Shown here: positions 1-9,191 of the stretch, piece after piece
Layout: each line of letters opens with the position of its first letter
Numbering within the stretch: the stretch's first letter is position 1
Assembly: GCA_041399205.1 (NCBI GenBank)
Contig: JAWKTK010000034.1
Location: 1-64,000, forward strand
Length of the DNA: 64,000 bases
Reading direction: 5' to 3'
Source of the DNA: JAGQOZ01 sp041399205
Lineage (GTDB): Bacteria > Planctomycetota > Planctomycetia > Pirellulales > Pirellulaceae
The notes under the pieces: model-generated
Database searches by the model: none
Seen by the model: only the letters and a program-made list of their open reading frames with translations
Told to the model about the DNA's origin: nothing
Made by a program: the position numbers and the translations under genes

Positions 1-566
1 TGCTTAAGCTGGTGGAGATGCCCAATCCCGAACGGCGTCTGAGCGAATATCCGCATCAACTGTCGGGCGGTATGCGGCAACGAGTCATGATTGCGATTGC
101 TTTGTGTTGCGAACCCGATGTCCTGATTGCCGACGAACCGACCACGGCACTGGACGTCACTATTCAAGCTCAGATCTTGCGACTGATGGAAGATCTGAAG
201 AAGCGAGTTGGCACGGCGATTGTCTTGATCACGCATGATCTGGGAGTGGTGGCGCAGGTTTGTGATCGAGTGATGGTGATGTATGCGGGCCAAGTGGTGG
301 AAACGGCACCGGTGCGACAGTTGTTCCATCAGCCCAGTCATCCGTATACCAAGGCGCTGTTGGATTCTTTGCCCAAACCGGGTGTACACCAAGATCGATT
401 AACGGCCATTGAAGGAATTGTGCCCAGCTTGTTTGATTTGCCGCCCGGGTGTCGATTCAGTGATCGTTGTGCATTCTGTGAAGATCAATGTCGAAATGAA
501 CCGCCGCAGATCCAGACGTTGGGTTCGCCAGATCGCTCGGTTCGTTGTCATTTTCCTCTGCAATAA
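1..566 (+). CDS. dppD: Peptide ABC transporter ATPase, DppD/OppD type (5' end outside window)
   Basis: C-terminal part of a dipeptide/oligopeptide importer ATPase, a cytoplasmic subunit that energises uptake through two membrane permeases. The reading frame is open to the left edge, so the start and the Walker A motif lie outside the window. Visible are the ABC signature LSGGMRQR, Walker B VLIADEPTTALD, the H-loop LITHD, and the C-terminal Opp/Dpp extension with clustered cysteines (residues around CRFSDRCAFCEDQC) that is typical of this subfamily. The next gene encodes the partner ATPase 9 bases downstream, so the two are surely co-transcribed. Opp versus Dpp specificity cannot be told from ATPases alone. 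Confidence 0.9.
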   Translation, partial: LKLVEMPNPERRLSEYPHQLSGGMRQRVMIAIALCCEPDVLIADEPTTALDVTIQAQILRLMEDLKKRVGTAIVLITHDLGVVAQVCDRVMVMYAGQVVETAPVRQLFHQPSHPYTKALLDSLPKPGVHQDRLTAIEGIVPSLFDLPPGCRFSDRCAFCEDQCRNEPPQIQTLGSPDRSVRCHFPLQ

Positions 567-575
567 GTCAAAGTC

Positions 576-1568
576 ATGGCCTTGATCAAAGTCAATCAAC
601 TGGTGAAACACTTTCCCAAGCGAGGCGGATTCTTGAATCGCGTGATCGCCAAGGTCCACGCCGTCAACGATGTCAGCTTTGAAATTCATGCGGGCGAAAC
701 GCTGGGCATTGTGGGCGAATCGGGTTGTGGGAAATCGACGTTGGGACGAGTGATCATGCGGTTGCTGGACCCAACATCGGGCAGCATCGAATTTGACGGC
801 CAGCCGCTGCAGGAACTATCGCATCAGCAGATGATGCCGTTTCGACGCAAGATGCAAATGGTCTTTCAAGATCCCAATTCGTCCTTGAATCCTCGCATGA
901 CCATCGGTGCCATGCTGGCCGAAGGTATTCGTTTTCACAATCGCAGCGGATACATTTTGAAAGATCAGCCACTGGATCAATATATCGATTCGCTGCTCTC
1001 CAAAGTGGGCCTGCGTGCGGATGACAAGTCTAAGTATCCACACGAATTTTCCGGTGGCCAGCGACAACGGATTGGCATTGCGCGAGCACTTTCCGTGAAA
1101 CCAGATTTTTTGGTGGCGGACGAACCAGTTTCGGCCTTAGATGTTTCCGTTCAGGCGCAGGTCTTGAATTTGATGCAAGACCTACGTGACGAATTTTCGC
1201 TGACCATCTTGTTTATTTCGCATGATTTGAAAGTGGTGGACCATTTTTGTGATCGCATGTTGGTGATGTACTTGGGCCATGTCGTTGAAGAAATGCCGTG
1301 CAAGCAAGTGCATCAAAACGCGCTGCATCCTTATACGCAAGCGTTGCTTGGCGCAAATCCAGTGAACAATCCGGACGAACGCCACGAACTGACCGTCTTG
1401 GATGGCGAAGTCCCCAGCCCCTACGACCCGCCGCTTGGCTGCCCCTTTGTTACTCGTTGTCCCATTAAGACCGATCGGTGTGAATCGGAAAATCCACCGT
1501 TGGTCCAGATCAATGATCAGCAAAAAGTGGCTTGCTGGGAAGTGTCGGCGGAGACACCGCACGCATAG
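576..1568 (+). CDS. dppF: Peptide ABC transporter ATPase, DppF/OppF type
   Basis: Second ATPase of the peptide importer, 330 aa, a normal length for the family. Walker A GESGCGKST is at residues 47-55, the signature is FSGGQRQR, Walker B is FLVADEPVSALD, and the H-loop is ISHD. The C-terminal oligopeptide-transporter extension (LGCPFVTRCP and following) is present. It starts with ATG shortly after the upstream dppD-like stop, which supports an operon. Substrate specificity is set by the binding protein and permeases, which are not in the window. Confidence 0.93.
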   Translation: MALIKVNQLVKHFPKRGGFLNRVIAKVHAVNDVSFEIHAGETLGIVGESGCGKSTLGRVIMRLLDPTSGSIEFDGQPLQELSHQQMMPFRRKMQMVFQDPNSSLNPRMTIGAMLAEGIRFHNRSGYILKDQPLDQYIDSLLSKVGLRADDKSKYPHEFSGGQRQRIGIARALSVKPDFLVADEPVSALDVSVQAQVLNLMQDLRDEFSLTILFISHDLKVVDHFCDRMLVMYLGHVVEEMPCKQVHQNALHPYTQALLGANPVNNPDERHELTVLDGEVPSPYDPPLGCPFVTRCPIKTDRCESENPPLVQINDQQKVACWEVSAETPHA

Positions 1569-1637
1569 GGCATCGCTGGCAAACAGCAGACTTGTTGGAC
1601 TTTGTGCGGTCGCTATCCGGTTTGCTGGGAATCCACT

Positions 1638-4600
1638 TCAAAGTGTCATCAAACGCAAGAACATTTCGCGATTCTTGGCCATCCATTGACGGCATTCAAT
1701 CAACAACGCGTCGGCCGATTCGGAACGCAACAGGTAGGCCAACTTCCGGAAGTCGCGAGCGTTACTTGGCAGATCGTGGCGAGCTTGCGTGTTCATCAGT
1801 CGGAGACCCGATTCAATGCGGCGCAGTCGCAAATAACTGTGACGCAAATTCGCCGCTTCGCTATCTGACAACAGATTGGCTTTCGCCAGTTCTTCAAGGG
1901 TGCGTATGATGCTGGCCTGAAACACTTGAGGATGGTTGCGCATGTGACGCATTTGCAGTGTTCGCACCAAATACTCCACATCCACGGTTCCGCCTTCGCT
2001 GCGTTTTAGATTGCGGTCTGATGCATTCTGTTGAAGTTGCAGGCGTCGTCCAATGACGTCGTCGATAGATGTTGCATTCCATGACCAAGCGTTCACTGCC
2101 ACGCGAACTTGGTCCTGCGCCCGCTGGCTGATTTCCGGCGAACCAAAGACGGGGCGAATGCTACACATTTTCTGCAAGCCTTCCAAACCACCGCAAGCTG
2201 CACTGCCCAGCAGTTCTAAGTCTTGGACCGGTCTGGCTAACACGCCGGTGGACATCAGTGGCGAATGTAGCGGATCCATTTCAAACAAGCGACCAGCTGC
2301 GCCCAAATGGTTAAAACGTTTGGCAATTCTCTGGACCAATTCATTGTAAAAATGTTGGTTGGTCGTGGTCTTGCCGTTTTTGCCATGAGCGTGGACAGTC
2401 GAACCATTGCCGTCGTAAAACAAGCCAATATCCATCACGCTGTGGTAATTGGGCTCTTGTGCTCCGAATTTGCCAAACGCGAACAGCGCAAACTGGCTGG
2501 GCTGGTCATTGTGCCAAGGAGTGCCGTAACGTTGCTGCAAATAGTTGAATTCCAGCGACGCCACTTGCATCACACAGGCTTCGGCCACGTCGCTCAGGAA
2601 ACGCATGGTTCGAGAAATATCTTCTTTTTCCAAGATGTCTCGTACACCCGCCGTGAGATGTTGAGCGTTCTTGAATTCGTGCAGAATCAAATCAGGGTTT
2701 TCGGCGTTGCGAACCAAATCAGCAACAATTGATCTTAGTTTCTCTAACGGCGGCAACTTGTTCAGCACCAGCGAATCCATCAATTCGTCCAGCATGCCCG
2801 GATTGCTGACCAACATTGACGAAAGATAGGGACTGGTGGAACAGAGCCGAACGTATAGCTCCATAGTGGGCGAGTTGAATTGAAACAGTTCCCACAAGAC
2901 GCATTTACCACCCAGCGATTCACTGACGTGCGTCAAGTTGGTAAGCGTTTCGTCCGGATTGGGCGTCTGAGAAATCAACGTTAGCAACGGCGTGACAATG
3001 GCGCTCAAATAGTGTCGGCAACGACGACTGGACAGAAATGCAATGCGTTCATCCGCTAACGCCATCACGTTCTTGTAGGCTTGTTGGTGGTCTTGAAAAC
3101 GAAACGGCGCCAATGCCGCCTGCATGACTTTACCATCTGGCTTGGGGCCTAAAACCAGATCTTGGATTGCAGTCGATTCTGGTTCATTGGGAAACGTATC
3201 ACTCAGGATTTGCTGCAGCGTAGCCTGCGACTGATCCAGCATCGATTTCACGTCGGGCCGCGACGGCTCAGCGAACGAAATCTGCATTCGCTGGAAGGCG
3301 TGTAGCGAGGCTTCCAAACGAGCTTGTTCGTTCTGGGTCAGAAACTGAGCGTGACCCAATTGGCGAATGGCGTCGCTAGAATTCGTGGTGCGAACCTCCG
3401 ACACGTCGCCGCCATTGATCAATTGCAAGAGGCGAACTACGCCGTGGATATCGTCTAGACCGCCAGGACGTTGGTCGATCTTATCTGCATGAAGATCGCT
3501 TTGGCGCAAACGCTGCTGAAGCCGTCGCTTGAGGGCTCGGACGCCAGTTAAATCGGACGGCGTGTAATAGCGACGGTAGACCCACGTTTCCATCAAAGCC
3601 AAAAACTCAGCGGCCAATTCCTGGTCACCTGCCACGCGACGTGCCTTGACCCAGGCGTCGCGTTCCCAAGTACGTCCTCGAGTATCAAAATGGCGAAGCG
3701 CAGCATGTTTTTGGATTGCCAGACGATCACCCGACGCACGGAACACTTGAACAAAGGGCAGTTGCCCAACCTTGGTTCCCAGTTCGTGCAGGATCTCCAG
3801 AACTTCTCGAGTCAGCTGTTCAAAGTAGTCGGCATTGTCAATCGGTTTAGTGCCATCGGTACGGCCATCTGCGTCATAAAGAAAGAACAACTCCCACGCC
3901 GTTTGAAACGTCGCTTCCCAGCCAGCCACTTCACCGACCGCAATTACGGTGAACGCCGATGTCACGCCATCTGGACGACACGGGATGCCTCGTTTTTCAT
4001 GCAGCTTGCGCTCGGCAACAGTCAAGGCCGATTCGCAAATGGCGTTGGCCAGCACGGTAATCTGTCGCAGTGTTTGATCGATGTCTACCTTGCCGTAGAT
4101 ATGGCCGTATAGAATTCGCAGGCGTTCGCGCAGATAGTGACGGCACATATCGTGAATGGCCGACGTTCGGTCTGGCATCGTGGTAATTTCTGCCAGAACG
4201 TCTCGAAAAAAATCTTCTTCGGCTAACGGTTGTCCATCTGTGACGCGAATCAACTCAAACGCTTCGGGATCGGCAAATAAGGTTTCCCGTTCAGCCGAAC
4301 CCATCCTCAAAATGTTCAGCAATACCGGCAAACACAATTCGTCTCGTTCCACCAAGCTAAGAAACGACAACGGACTGCGATGCGCACAGACATAATCTCT
4401 GACGGATCGCACCAACTGTTCGTCCAACGCATGTTCGTCAGCGCTGGCCAAAAAACGAGGCAAAAATGTATTCAAAAGGTCGCCAGGCACGCCCATCTGG
4501 ACAAACTGTTGGCAAAGATCTTCCAGCGAACGTTGCACCGACGCCGAACAATTTTGCCACGGCGAACGGTCTAAGTTGGCAGGCAAGGCAATTGGTTCCG

Positions 4601-4670
4601 CATCCATGATAATATCAACGAATTCAGGGGAATTAGGGACGGAAGAATTGGGGTAGCCTGTCGCCTCCAC
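1638..4670 (-). CDS. glnE: Glutamine synthetase adenylyltransferase family protein with degenerate active sites
   Basis: GlnE normally adenylylates and de-adenylylates glutamine synthetase through two nucleotidyltransferase domains, each followed by a helical GlnE domain. Both halves are recognisable over about 1010 aa (GTG start at 4670; an ATG at 4607 would give 989 aa), close to the usual length. Helical-domain markers are GGLDDIHGVVRLLQL and GGTVDVEYLVRTLQ. The N-terminal nucleotidyltransferase motif reads GEVAGWEATFQTAWELFFLY, with Ala258 and Glu260 where the family has the Asp-x-Asp pair. The C-terminal one reads GKFGAQEPNYHSVMDIGLFY, with Val745 replacing the first Asp and Asp747 retained. 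Both stretches were re-read from the nucleotides and are in frame. The fold assignment is firm; catalytic competence is doubtful. Confidence 0.88.
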   Translation of the reverse strand: MEATGYPNSSVPNSPEFVDIIMDAEPIALPANLDRSPWQNCSASVQRSLEDLCQQFVQMGVPGDLLNTFLPRFLASADEHALDEQLVRSVRDYVCAHRSPLSFLSLVERDELCLPVLLNILRMGSAERETLFADPEAFELIRVTDGQPLAEEDFFRDVLAEITTMPDRTSAIHDMCRHYLRERLRILYGHIYGKVDIDQTLRQITVLANAICESALTVAERKLHEKRGIPCRPDGVTSAFTVIAVGEVAGWEATFQTAWELFFLYDADGRTDGTKPIDNADYFEQLTREVLEILHELGTKVGQLPFVQVFRASGDRLAIQKHAALRHFDTRGRTWERDAWVKARRVAGDQELAAEFLALMETWVYRRYYTPSDLTGVRALKRRLQQRLRQSDLHADKIDQRPGGLDDIHGVVRLLQLINGGDVSEVRTTNSSDAIRQLGHAQFLTQNEQARLEASLHAFQRMQISFAEPSRPDVKSMLDQSQATLQQILSDTFPNEPESTAIQDLVLGPKPDGKVMQAALAPFRFQDHQQAYKNVMALADERIAFLSSRRCRHYLSAIVTPLLTLISQTPNPDETLTNLTHVSESLGGKCVLWELFQFNSPTMELYVRLCSTSPYLSSMLVSNPGMLDELMDSLVLNKLPPLEKLRSIVADLVRNAENPDLILHEFKNAQHLTAGVRDILEKEDISRTMRFLSDVAEACVMQVASLEFNYLQQRYGTPWHNDQPSQFALFAFGKFGAQEPNYHSVMDIGLFYDGNGSTVHAHGKNGKTTTNQHFYNELVQRIAKRFNHLGAAGRLFEMDPLHSPLMSTGVLARPVQDLELLGSAACGGLEGLQKMCSIRPVFGSPEISQRAQDQVRVAVNAWSWNATSIDDVIGRRLQLQQNASDRNLKRSEGGTVDVEYLVRTLQMRHMRNHPQVFQASIIRTLEELAKANLLSDSEAANLRHSYLRLRRIESGLRLMNTQARHDLPSNARDFRKLAYLLRSESADALLIECRQWMAKNREMFLRLMTL

Positions 4671-4855
4671 AAGCTGCGGAATTCAAAAGTGTAGCACAAT
4701 AGGTATGCCCGCTTCCAGCGGACGCCGCGACTTCGTTGGCATGGGATGCGTCCGCAAAACGGCCAAAACATCCCCCTCGTACCAACCCCAATGGCCATGA
4801 TAAACTGACGGCATTCGATCCTAGTATGCCCCCAGATTCGGGAACCAAGAACGCG

Positions 4856-6295
4856 ATGCCCAAACGCCTGTACATTGAAACCGTCGGTTGTCAAATGAAT
4901 ATGCTCGACAGTGAATTGGTCGTGGCCAGTTTGCGACAGCAGGGATACGAATTGACGTCCGATTTTAATTTGGCCGACACCATTTTGTTTAACACCTGCA
5001 GTGTGCGAGAACACGCCGAAGAAAAGGTCTACAGCCAATTAGGGCGTTTGCGTCGGCTGAAAGAATCGCATCCAGAAAAAGTCATTGCCGTCATGGGCTG
5101 TATGGCTCAGAAAGATCAAAAGATTGTGTTTGATCGAGCGCCGTATGTCGATCTAGTGGTCGGGCCAGGACAGCTGCATCGTATTCCGGATTTGATTACC
5201 GAAATCCAAAACGGTGGCGGTCGAAAAATGGAAGTGAGCATGGGGCGTCGCGATGGTTCCGTCGAACAGATCAAACGCAGTCACGAAAGTTTTGATCCGT
5301 TGCGAGATCCCGAGATGCGTCCGTCGCCGTATCAAGCCTATGTGCGAATTCAGATCGGCTGTGACAAATTTTGCACGTATTGCATTGTGCCCATGGTTCG
5401 CGGTCCCGAGCAAGGTCGACCTCCGCAAGACATCATTCGCGAAGCCCAAGCTCTAGCGGACCAAGGATGTTTGGAAATTGTCTTGCTGGGACAAACCGTC
5501 AACAGTTATCGTTACCAGGATGGCGAAACCACAGTTCGCTTGCGAGATTTACTGTATCCGCTGCACGACATTGAAGGCATCAAGCGCATCAAGTTCGTCA
5601 CGAATTACCCGAAAGACATGACCTACGAATTGTTGGAAGCGGTACGCGATCTGCCCAAGGTTTCGCCCTATTTGCACGTGCCGGCGCAAAGCGGTTCCAA
5701 TCGTATGCTAGAGCGAATGAAGCGAGGCTACACAGTAGAAGACTATCGTGACATGATGCAGCGCATTGCAGAAACGATTCCCGGCGCGGCCGTCTCTAGC
5801 GATTTTATTGTCGGCTTCTGCGGTGAAACGGAAGAAGATTTTCAGCAGACCGTGCAACTGGTAGAAGAATGTCGGTTCAAGAACAGTTTTATCTTCAAGT
5901 ACAGTGAACGTCCGGGGACTCGTGGTGCCGAGCTTTACCCGGACGACATTCCCTTGGACGTCAAGAAGCGACGCAATAATGAATTGCTGGAATTGCAGAA
6001 CCGGATTTGCGAAGAAGAGAACGAAAAATTCTTGGGAGAACGAGTCGAAGTGTTGGTGGAAGGGCTCAGCAAGCAAGCGCTCAATCAAGAAGCGGAAACA
6101 CCGGAAGAGCTGCGTTCCAACATTGTCCAAATGACCGGCCGCACGCATTGTGATCGAATTGTCGTGTTCGAAGGAAATCGTCGCCAAGCCGGACAAATCT
6201 TGCCAGTGGCCATTTATGACACCACCGCGCACACGCTGTTTGGCACTGTGGTCACCGATTGTGTCGGTCCAGAAGTCTATTCGTTGAATTTGTAG
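4856..6295 (+). CDS. miaB: tRNA-2-methylthio-N6-dimethylallyladenosine synthase
   Basis: Radical-SAM methylthiotransferase that converts i6A37 to ms2i6A37 in tRNAs reading UNN codons. With the ATG at 4856 it has 479 aa. The N-terminal UPF0004 domain carries the cluster cysteines in VGCQMN, NTCSVR and MGCMAQ. The radical-SAM motif CDKFCTYC gives Cys169, Cys173 and Cys176. A TRAM-like domain closes the C-terminus. The open frame extends upstream to 4736, but that extra segment does not look like the family, whereas MPKRLYIETVGCQMN is the typical N-terminus. It is divergent from glnE, with about 190 bases between them for promoters. Confidence 0.95.
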   Translation: MPKRLYIETVGCQMNMLDSELVVASLRQQGYELTSDFNLADTILFNTCSVREHAEEKVYSQLGRLRRLKESHPEKVIAVMGCMAQKDQKIVFDRAPYVDLVVGPGQLHRIPDLITEIQNGGGRKMEVSMGRRDGSVEQIKRSHESFDPLRDPEMRPSPYQAYVRIQIGCDKFCTYCIVPMVRGPEQGRPPQDIIREAQALADQGCLEIVLLGQTVNSYRYQDGETTVRLRDLLYPLHDIEGIKRIKFVTNYPKDMTYELLEAVRDLPKVSPYLHVPAQSGSNRMLERMKRGYTVEDYRDMMQRIAETIPGAAVSSDFIVGFCGETEEDFQQTVQLVEECRFKNSFIFKYSERPGTRGAELYPDDIPLDVKKRRNNELLELQNRICEEENEKFLGERVEVLVEGLSKQALNQEAETPEELRSNIVQMTGRTHCDRIVVFEGNRRQAGQILPVAIYDTTAHTLFGTVVTDCVGPEVYSLNL

Positions 6296-6556
6296 CGAAT
6301 TCAGTACGTTTGACAGCGCGCAAACCGGGGTGATTCTGGCGATGACGAACCGGCCGAAGCAAAGCGAATTCGCTAGCATCGCTAGTATCGTCATTCTGTC
6401 TAGCGTCATTTCGTTGGTTTGGCTATCTTGCCATACATCAGGTCCATGCCAGCAGTCGATGGGATCTAAGACGTACTGCGCTTGTTCGCTGGCCACGTTG
6501 GTTTGCAACGGCAAGCGGCGATGATTCGAAACGAATGATTCGGACGGAAGGGAATC

Positions 6557-7637
6557 ATGAAGAAGCCCGTAGGAATCTTGGTGATCATTCTAGTAGCGGC
6601 CGTTTCGTGGATTTTTTCAAAAACTTCCAGATTACGGGGCTGGCTGGCTTGCGAGTGGTCCCGCGGACGCCCGTGGACGGTTCGCCAACAACTCCGCTGA
6701 CCGAACGACTTGCGCGCTGTTTCCTGCGACGCCCGAAACGAATACCACCACCGCTTCCACAACCTCCGTCGCTCCGCCGCCAAACACTACCGTTCACCGC
6801 CGACAAGACGCGAACACTCCGCAAGGACGCACCACTATCCGCATTGCCAGTTTCAATTTGGATTCTTTGACAGCAACCAAGATGCGGCGAGTGGATGCGT
6901 TGTTGGCCGATATCTGTCGCATGTTTGACGTTATTGCGCTGCAAGGCGTTCAAGCACAAGAAGACTACATTATTCCTCGGCTCACCGAACTGATGAACAA
7001 GCAAGGCGGCCGAGATTTCGATTATCTGGTCGGTCCGCGATTGGGGCCTCCAGGATATCAACAGCAGTACGCATTCGTTTATGACCAGCAAGCCGTGATG
7101 TGTGATCGGCCGGAATTGTACACGATTGATGATCGAGACAACTTGATGGTGCAAGAACCGCTGGTTGCTTGGTTTCGCACCGTTCGTGCTCCGGCCGACA
7201 AGGCGTTTACATTTTCCTTAGTCAACGTTTCCGTCGAACCAGAACATGCCCAACTGGAATTGGCCGTGTTGGACAACGTGCTGCTGAATGTGCGAGATGA
7301 CGGTCGAGGCGAAGATGACGTGATCTTGGCGGGTCATTTTGCCGCGCCCTCTGACCAGTTGGGCGATCTGAATCGGCTTTCCGGTATCGGCTACGCGGTT
7401 GCCAGTTTGCCAACCGACGTGGAAGGGCGAAATTCGTTAGACAACATTGTCTTCGACAAAAATGCCACGATTGAATTTAACGGCAAGAGCGGCGTCCTGG
7501 ACTTTCTTCGCGAACTAAATCTGTCGCTCCAAGAAGCGGTCGACATTTCTCGTCATTTGCCTGTGTGGGCTGAATTTTCAATCTACGAAGGTGGCGAAAA
7601 AGGCCGGATGGCCACACTGTCGCGTCAAACGCAGTAA
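6557..7637 (+). CDS. Membrane-anchored endonuclease/exonuclease/phosphatase-fold protein (two apparent frameshifts)
   Basis: The ATG at 6557, preceded by GGAAGGGAA, opens a hydrophobic N-terminus (MKKPVGILVIILVAAVSW) that would anchor or export the protein. The coding signal then moves to a second frame (FFKNFQITGLAGLRVVPR, about 6614-6700) and to a third frame for the rest (TIRIASFNLDSL onward to 7637). The IASFN motif, VIALQGVQ, ILAGHF and DNIVFD fit the DNase I/exonuclease III-like fold. QGV stands where the fold usually has QEV/QEI, so a catalytic Glu may be missing. The first shift is repaired by one extra T in the T6 run at 6612-6617. The second lies between about 6700 and 6725 and needs one base. 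The substrate is unknown. Confidence 0.75.
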
Positions 7638-7664
7638 CCGTCCAAGCGACATCGCTGGCCCACT

Positions 7665-8819
7665 TCAATAGCGGTCACGAACGTCCAGCTGTCCGGTACG
7701 AAACTCCTGTCGCTTGGTGGCCAGTTCGCTTTGATTCGATGGTTTGCTTTGCAAGAATAGCAATGCGTCCAGTCGTCTTTCGCCCTTGCCAAACACCGCG
7801 TTCAAGAGGTCGGGACGAGCTGTTCCGGGCATGGCAGCCACGTTGCGGCAGATCAACAACACTCGGTCGTGTGGCCAACGAAAGCGTTCGCGAATCTCCC
7901 AACTGGATAATTGTGGAATATCGATTTCCAGGCGATTCGACGCAGGTGGAGTGGACAGATCCAGCGTGTCGAGTGCTTCCAGGTGATTGACTTTGCAGTG
8001 CAAGGCAACTTCACAAGTTTGACGATCATCGTCAGCCAATGAACTGATCTGCAGCGAAAAGCCTTCGTCGATTTCACCCGGTACCGTTTGAGCCAGCGGC
8101 CATGTGTTGGCTCCGAATAACACGGATCGCCTGTACGTACGAGGTTGCATGCGCTGCAAAACCTGCGACTGCCCGTTGGCAATCATCGTGTTGGGCGCCG
8201 CGTGTTCCTGAAAACCGACCTGCTGTCGCAAGGTTGCCAACAGAATCGTGGCGTCTTCTTTGGCCAATGTCCACGCATCAATGCCCGGACTGTGCACTTG
8301 AATCGGAGTCAGTGTGCGTAAAGCAAACTTTCGCCATTGTGGATTGTCCACGGTCACCAATTTCACGCTAATGGATTGCTCGGTGCTTCGCGCATGCAAG
8401 AATCGCTGCAACAACTGAGCAACTTGCGCATGCGTCTGTTCGGAATGATAAACGTGGACCCAGTGGCGATCCGCATTTAATAGTCCGCCGGGCGATCGAA
8501 ACCAGGTATCCGTTCCGGTCTCGCGCAAAATCCAATCCAAGACCGCTTGTTGCGGATCGGCGTGTTCGACCGCTTGCTGCGTAAACGGTCGAATATCATA
8601 GTCTTTCCAAACGTGCGTTTCCGGGCTGCCGGGAAGTTTGATTTCGGGACGAGTTCTCACGCGGAGTTGCGTGTCTCCTTCGACCGAACTTCCACCGATA
8701 GGTCCGAGTTCCCGGTTGGGCAACAGTGTGCGTTCTTCGGCATGCGCACCAGGAACACTCGCCAGTATCACGGATACGACTAGCAGAATAATCACTGGAG
8801 AATGGCGAAACGGATACAT
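7665..8819 (-). CDS. Secreted protein of unknown function, distantly secretin-domain-like
   Basis: 384 aa from the ATG at 8819, which begins a clear signal peptide (PVIILLVVSVILASVPGAHA). The mature part contains KDYDIRPFTQQAV, then a segment reading VLDWILRETGTDTWF and HVYHSEQTHAQVAQLLQRF. This resembles the small N-domains found in secretins and in planctomycete secreted proteins, where a residue pair is predicted from a leaf peptide. No transmembrane barrel or secretin core is visible, so it is not itself a secretin. It converges on the endonuclease-like gene (27 bases between stops). Function is not assigned. Confidence 0.7.
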   Translation of the reverse strand: MYPFRHSPVIILLVVSVILASVPGAHAEERTLLPNRELGPIGGSSVEGDTQLRVRTRPEIKLPGSPETHVWKDYDIRPFTQQAVEHADPQQAVLDWILRETGTDTWFRSPGGLLNADRHWVHVYHSEQTHAQVAQLLQRFLHARSTEQSISVKLVTVDNPQWRKFALRTLTPIQVHSPGIDAWTLAKEDATILLATLRQQVGFQEHAAPNTMIANGQSQVLQRMQPRTYRRSVLFGANTWPLAQTVPGEIDEGFSLQISSLADDDRQTCEVALHCKVNHLEALDTLDLSTPPASNRLEIDIPQLSSWEIRERFRWPHDRVLLICRNVAAMPGTARPDLLNAVFGKGERRLDALLFLQSKPSNQSELATKRQEFRTGQLDVRDRY

Positions 8820-9191
8820 AATAGTTTGCCTATGCGTATCGATGGTCTGGGCCCGAAGCGACTGGCCGTGATCAAGAAAAATAACTTCGATTGCGACGAA
8901 GTATAGGTTCCTGCCCAATCCCTCTCAAGATGAAGCGTGACATCATGTTGTCACTAGCATGTCACTGGCGTGCTAGCGGCAATATCGTGACGAGTCTGGC
9001 GAATTGCAATTATCGGGATTCCAATAAACCTACCGGACACGCTAGCCGAAGAATACTTTGTGACGTGTTTCTCTGACGGTGATGCAGTTGTAAGGGCATT
9101 ACTGCCGGATATTCGCGTCGGCAAGCAACGTTATTAATTCGTGCAGAATGCAATTTCTGATCTTCGAAAGCTCAAAACCGGAAGGTGGCCT
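8820..9191. other. Divergent intergenic region
   Basis: 372 bases between the divergent genes at 8819 and 9192. It must hold both promoters. A GGAAGG Shine-Dalgarno lies at 9180-9185 and decides the GTG start at 9192. Repeated CTAGC-type words occur around 8956-8982. I see no convincing gene or RNA here. Confidence 0.4.

Noticed and set aside
6330..6524. Small 64-aa plus-strand frame after miaB with a hydrophobic stretch
   Set aside because: No Shine-Dalgarno, odd composition after the helix, and no family resemblance.
6594..6640. Programmed ribosomal frameshifting at the TTTTTTCAAAAAC stretch
   Set aside because: A second break follows within about 100 bases, and similar repeat-length losses occur in eight other genes, so a sequence error is simpler.
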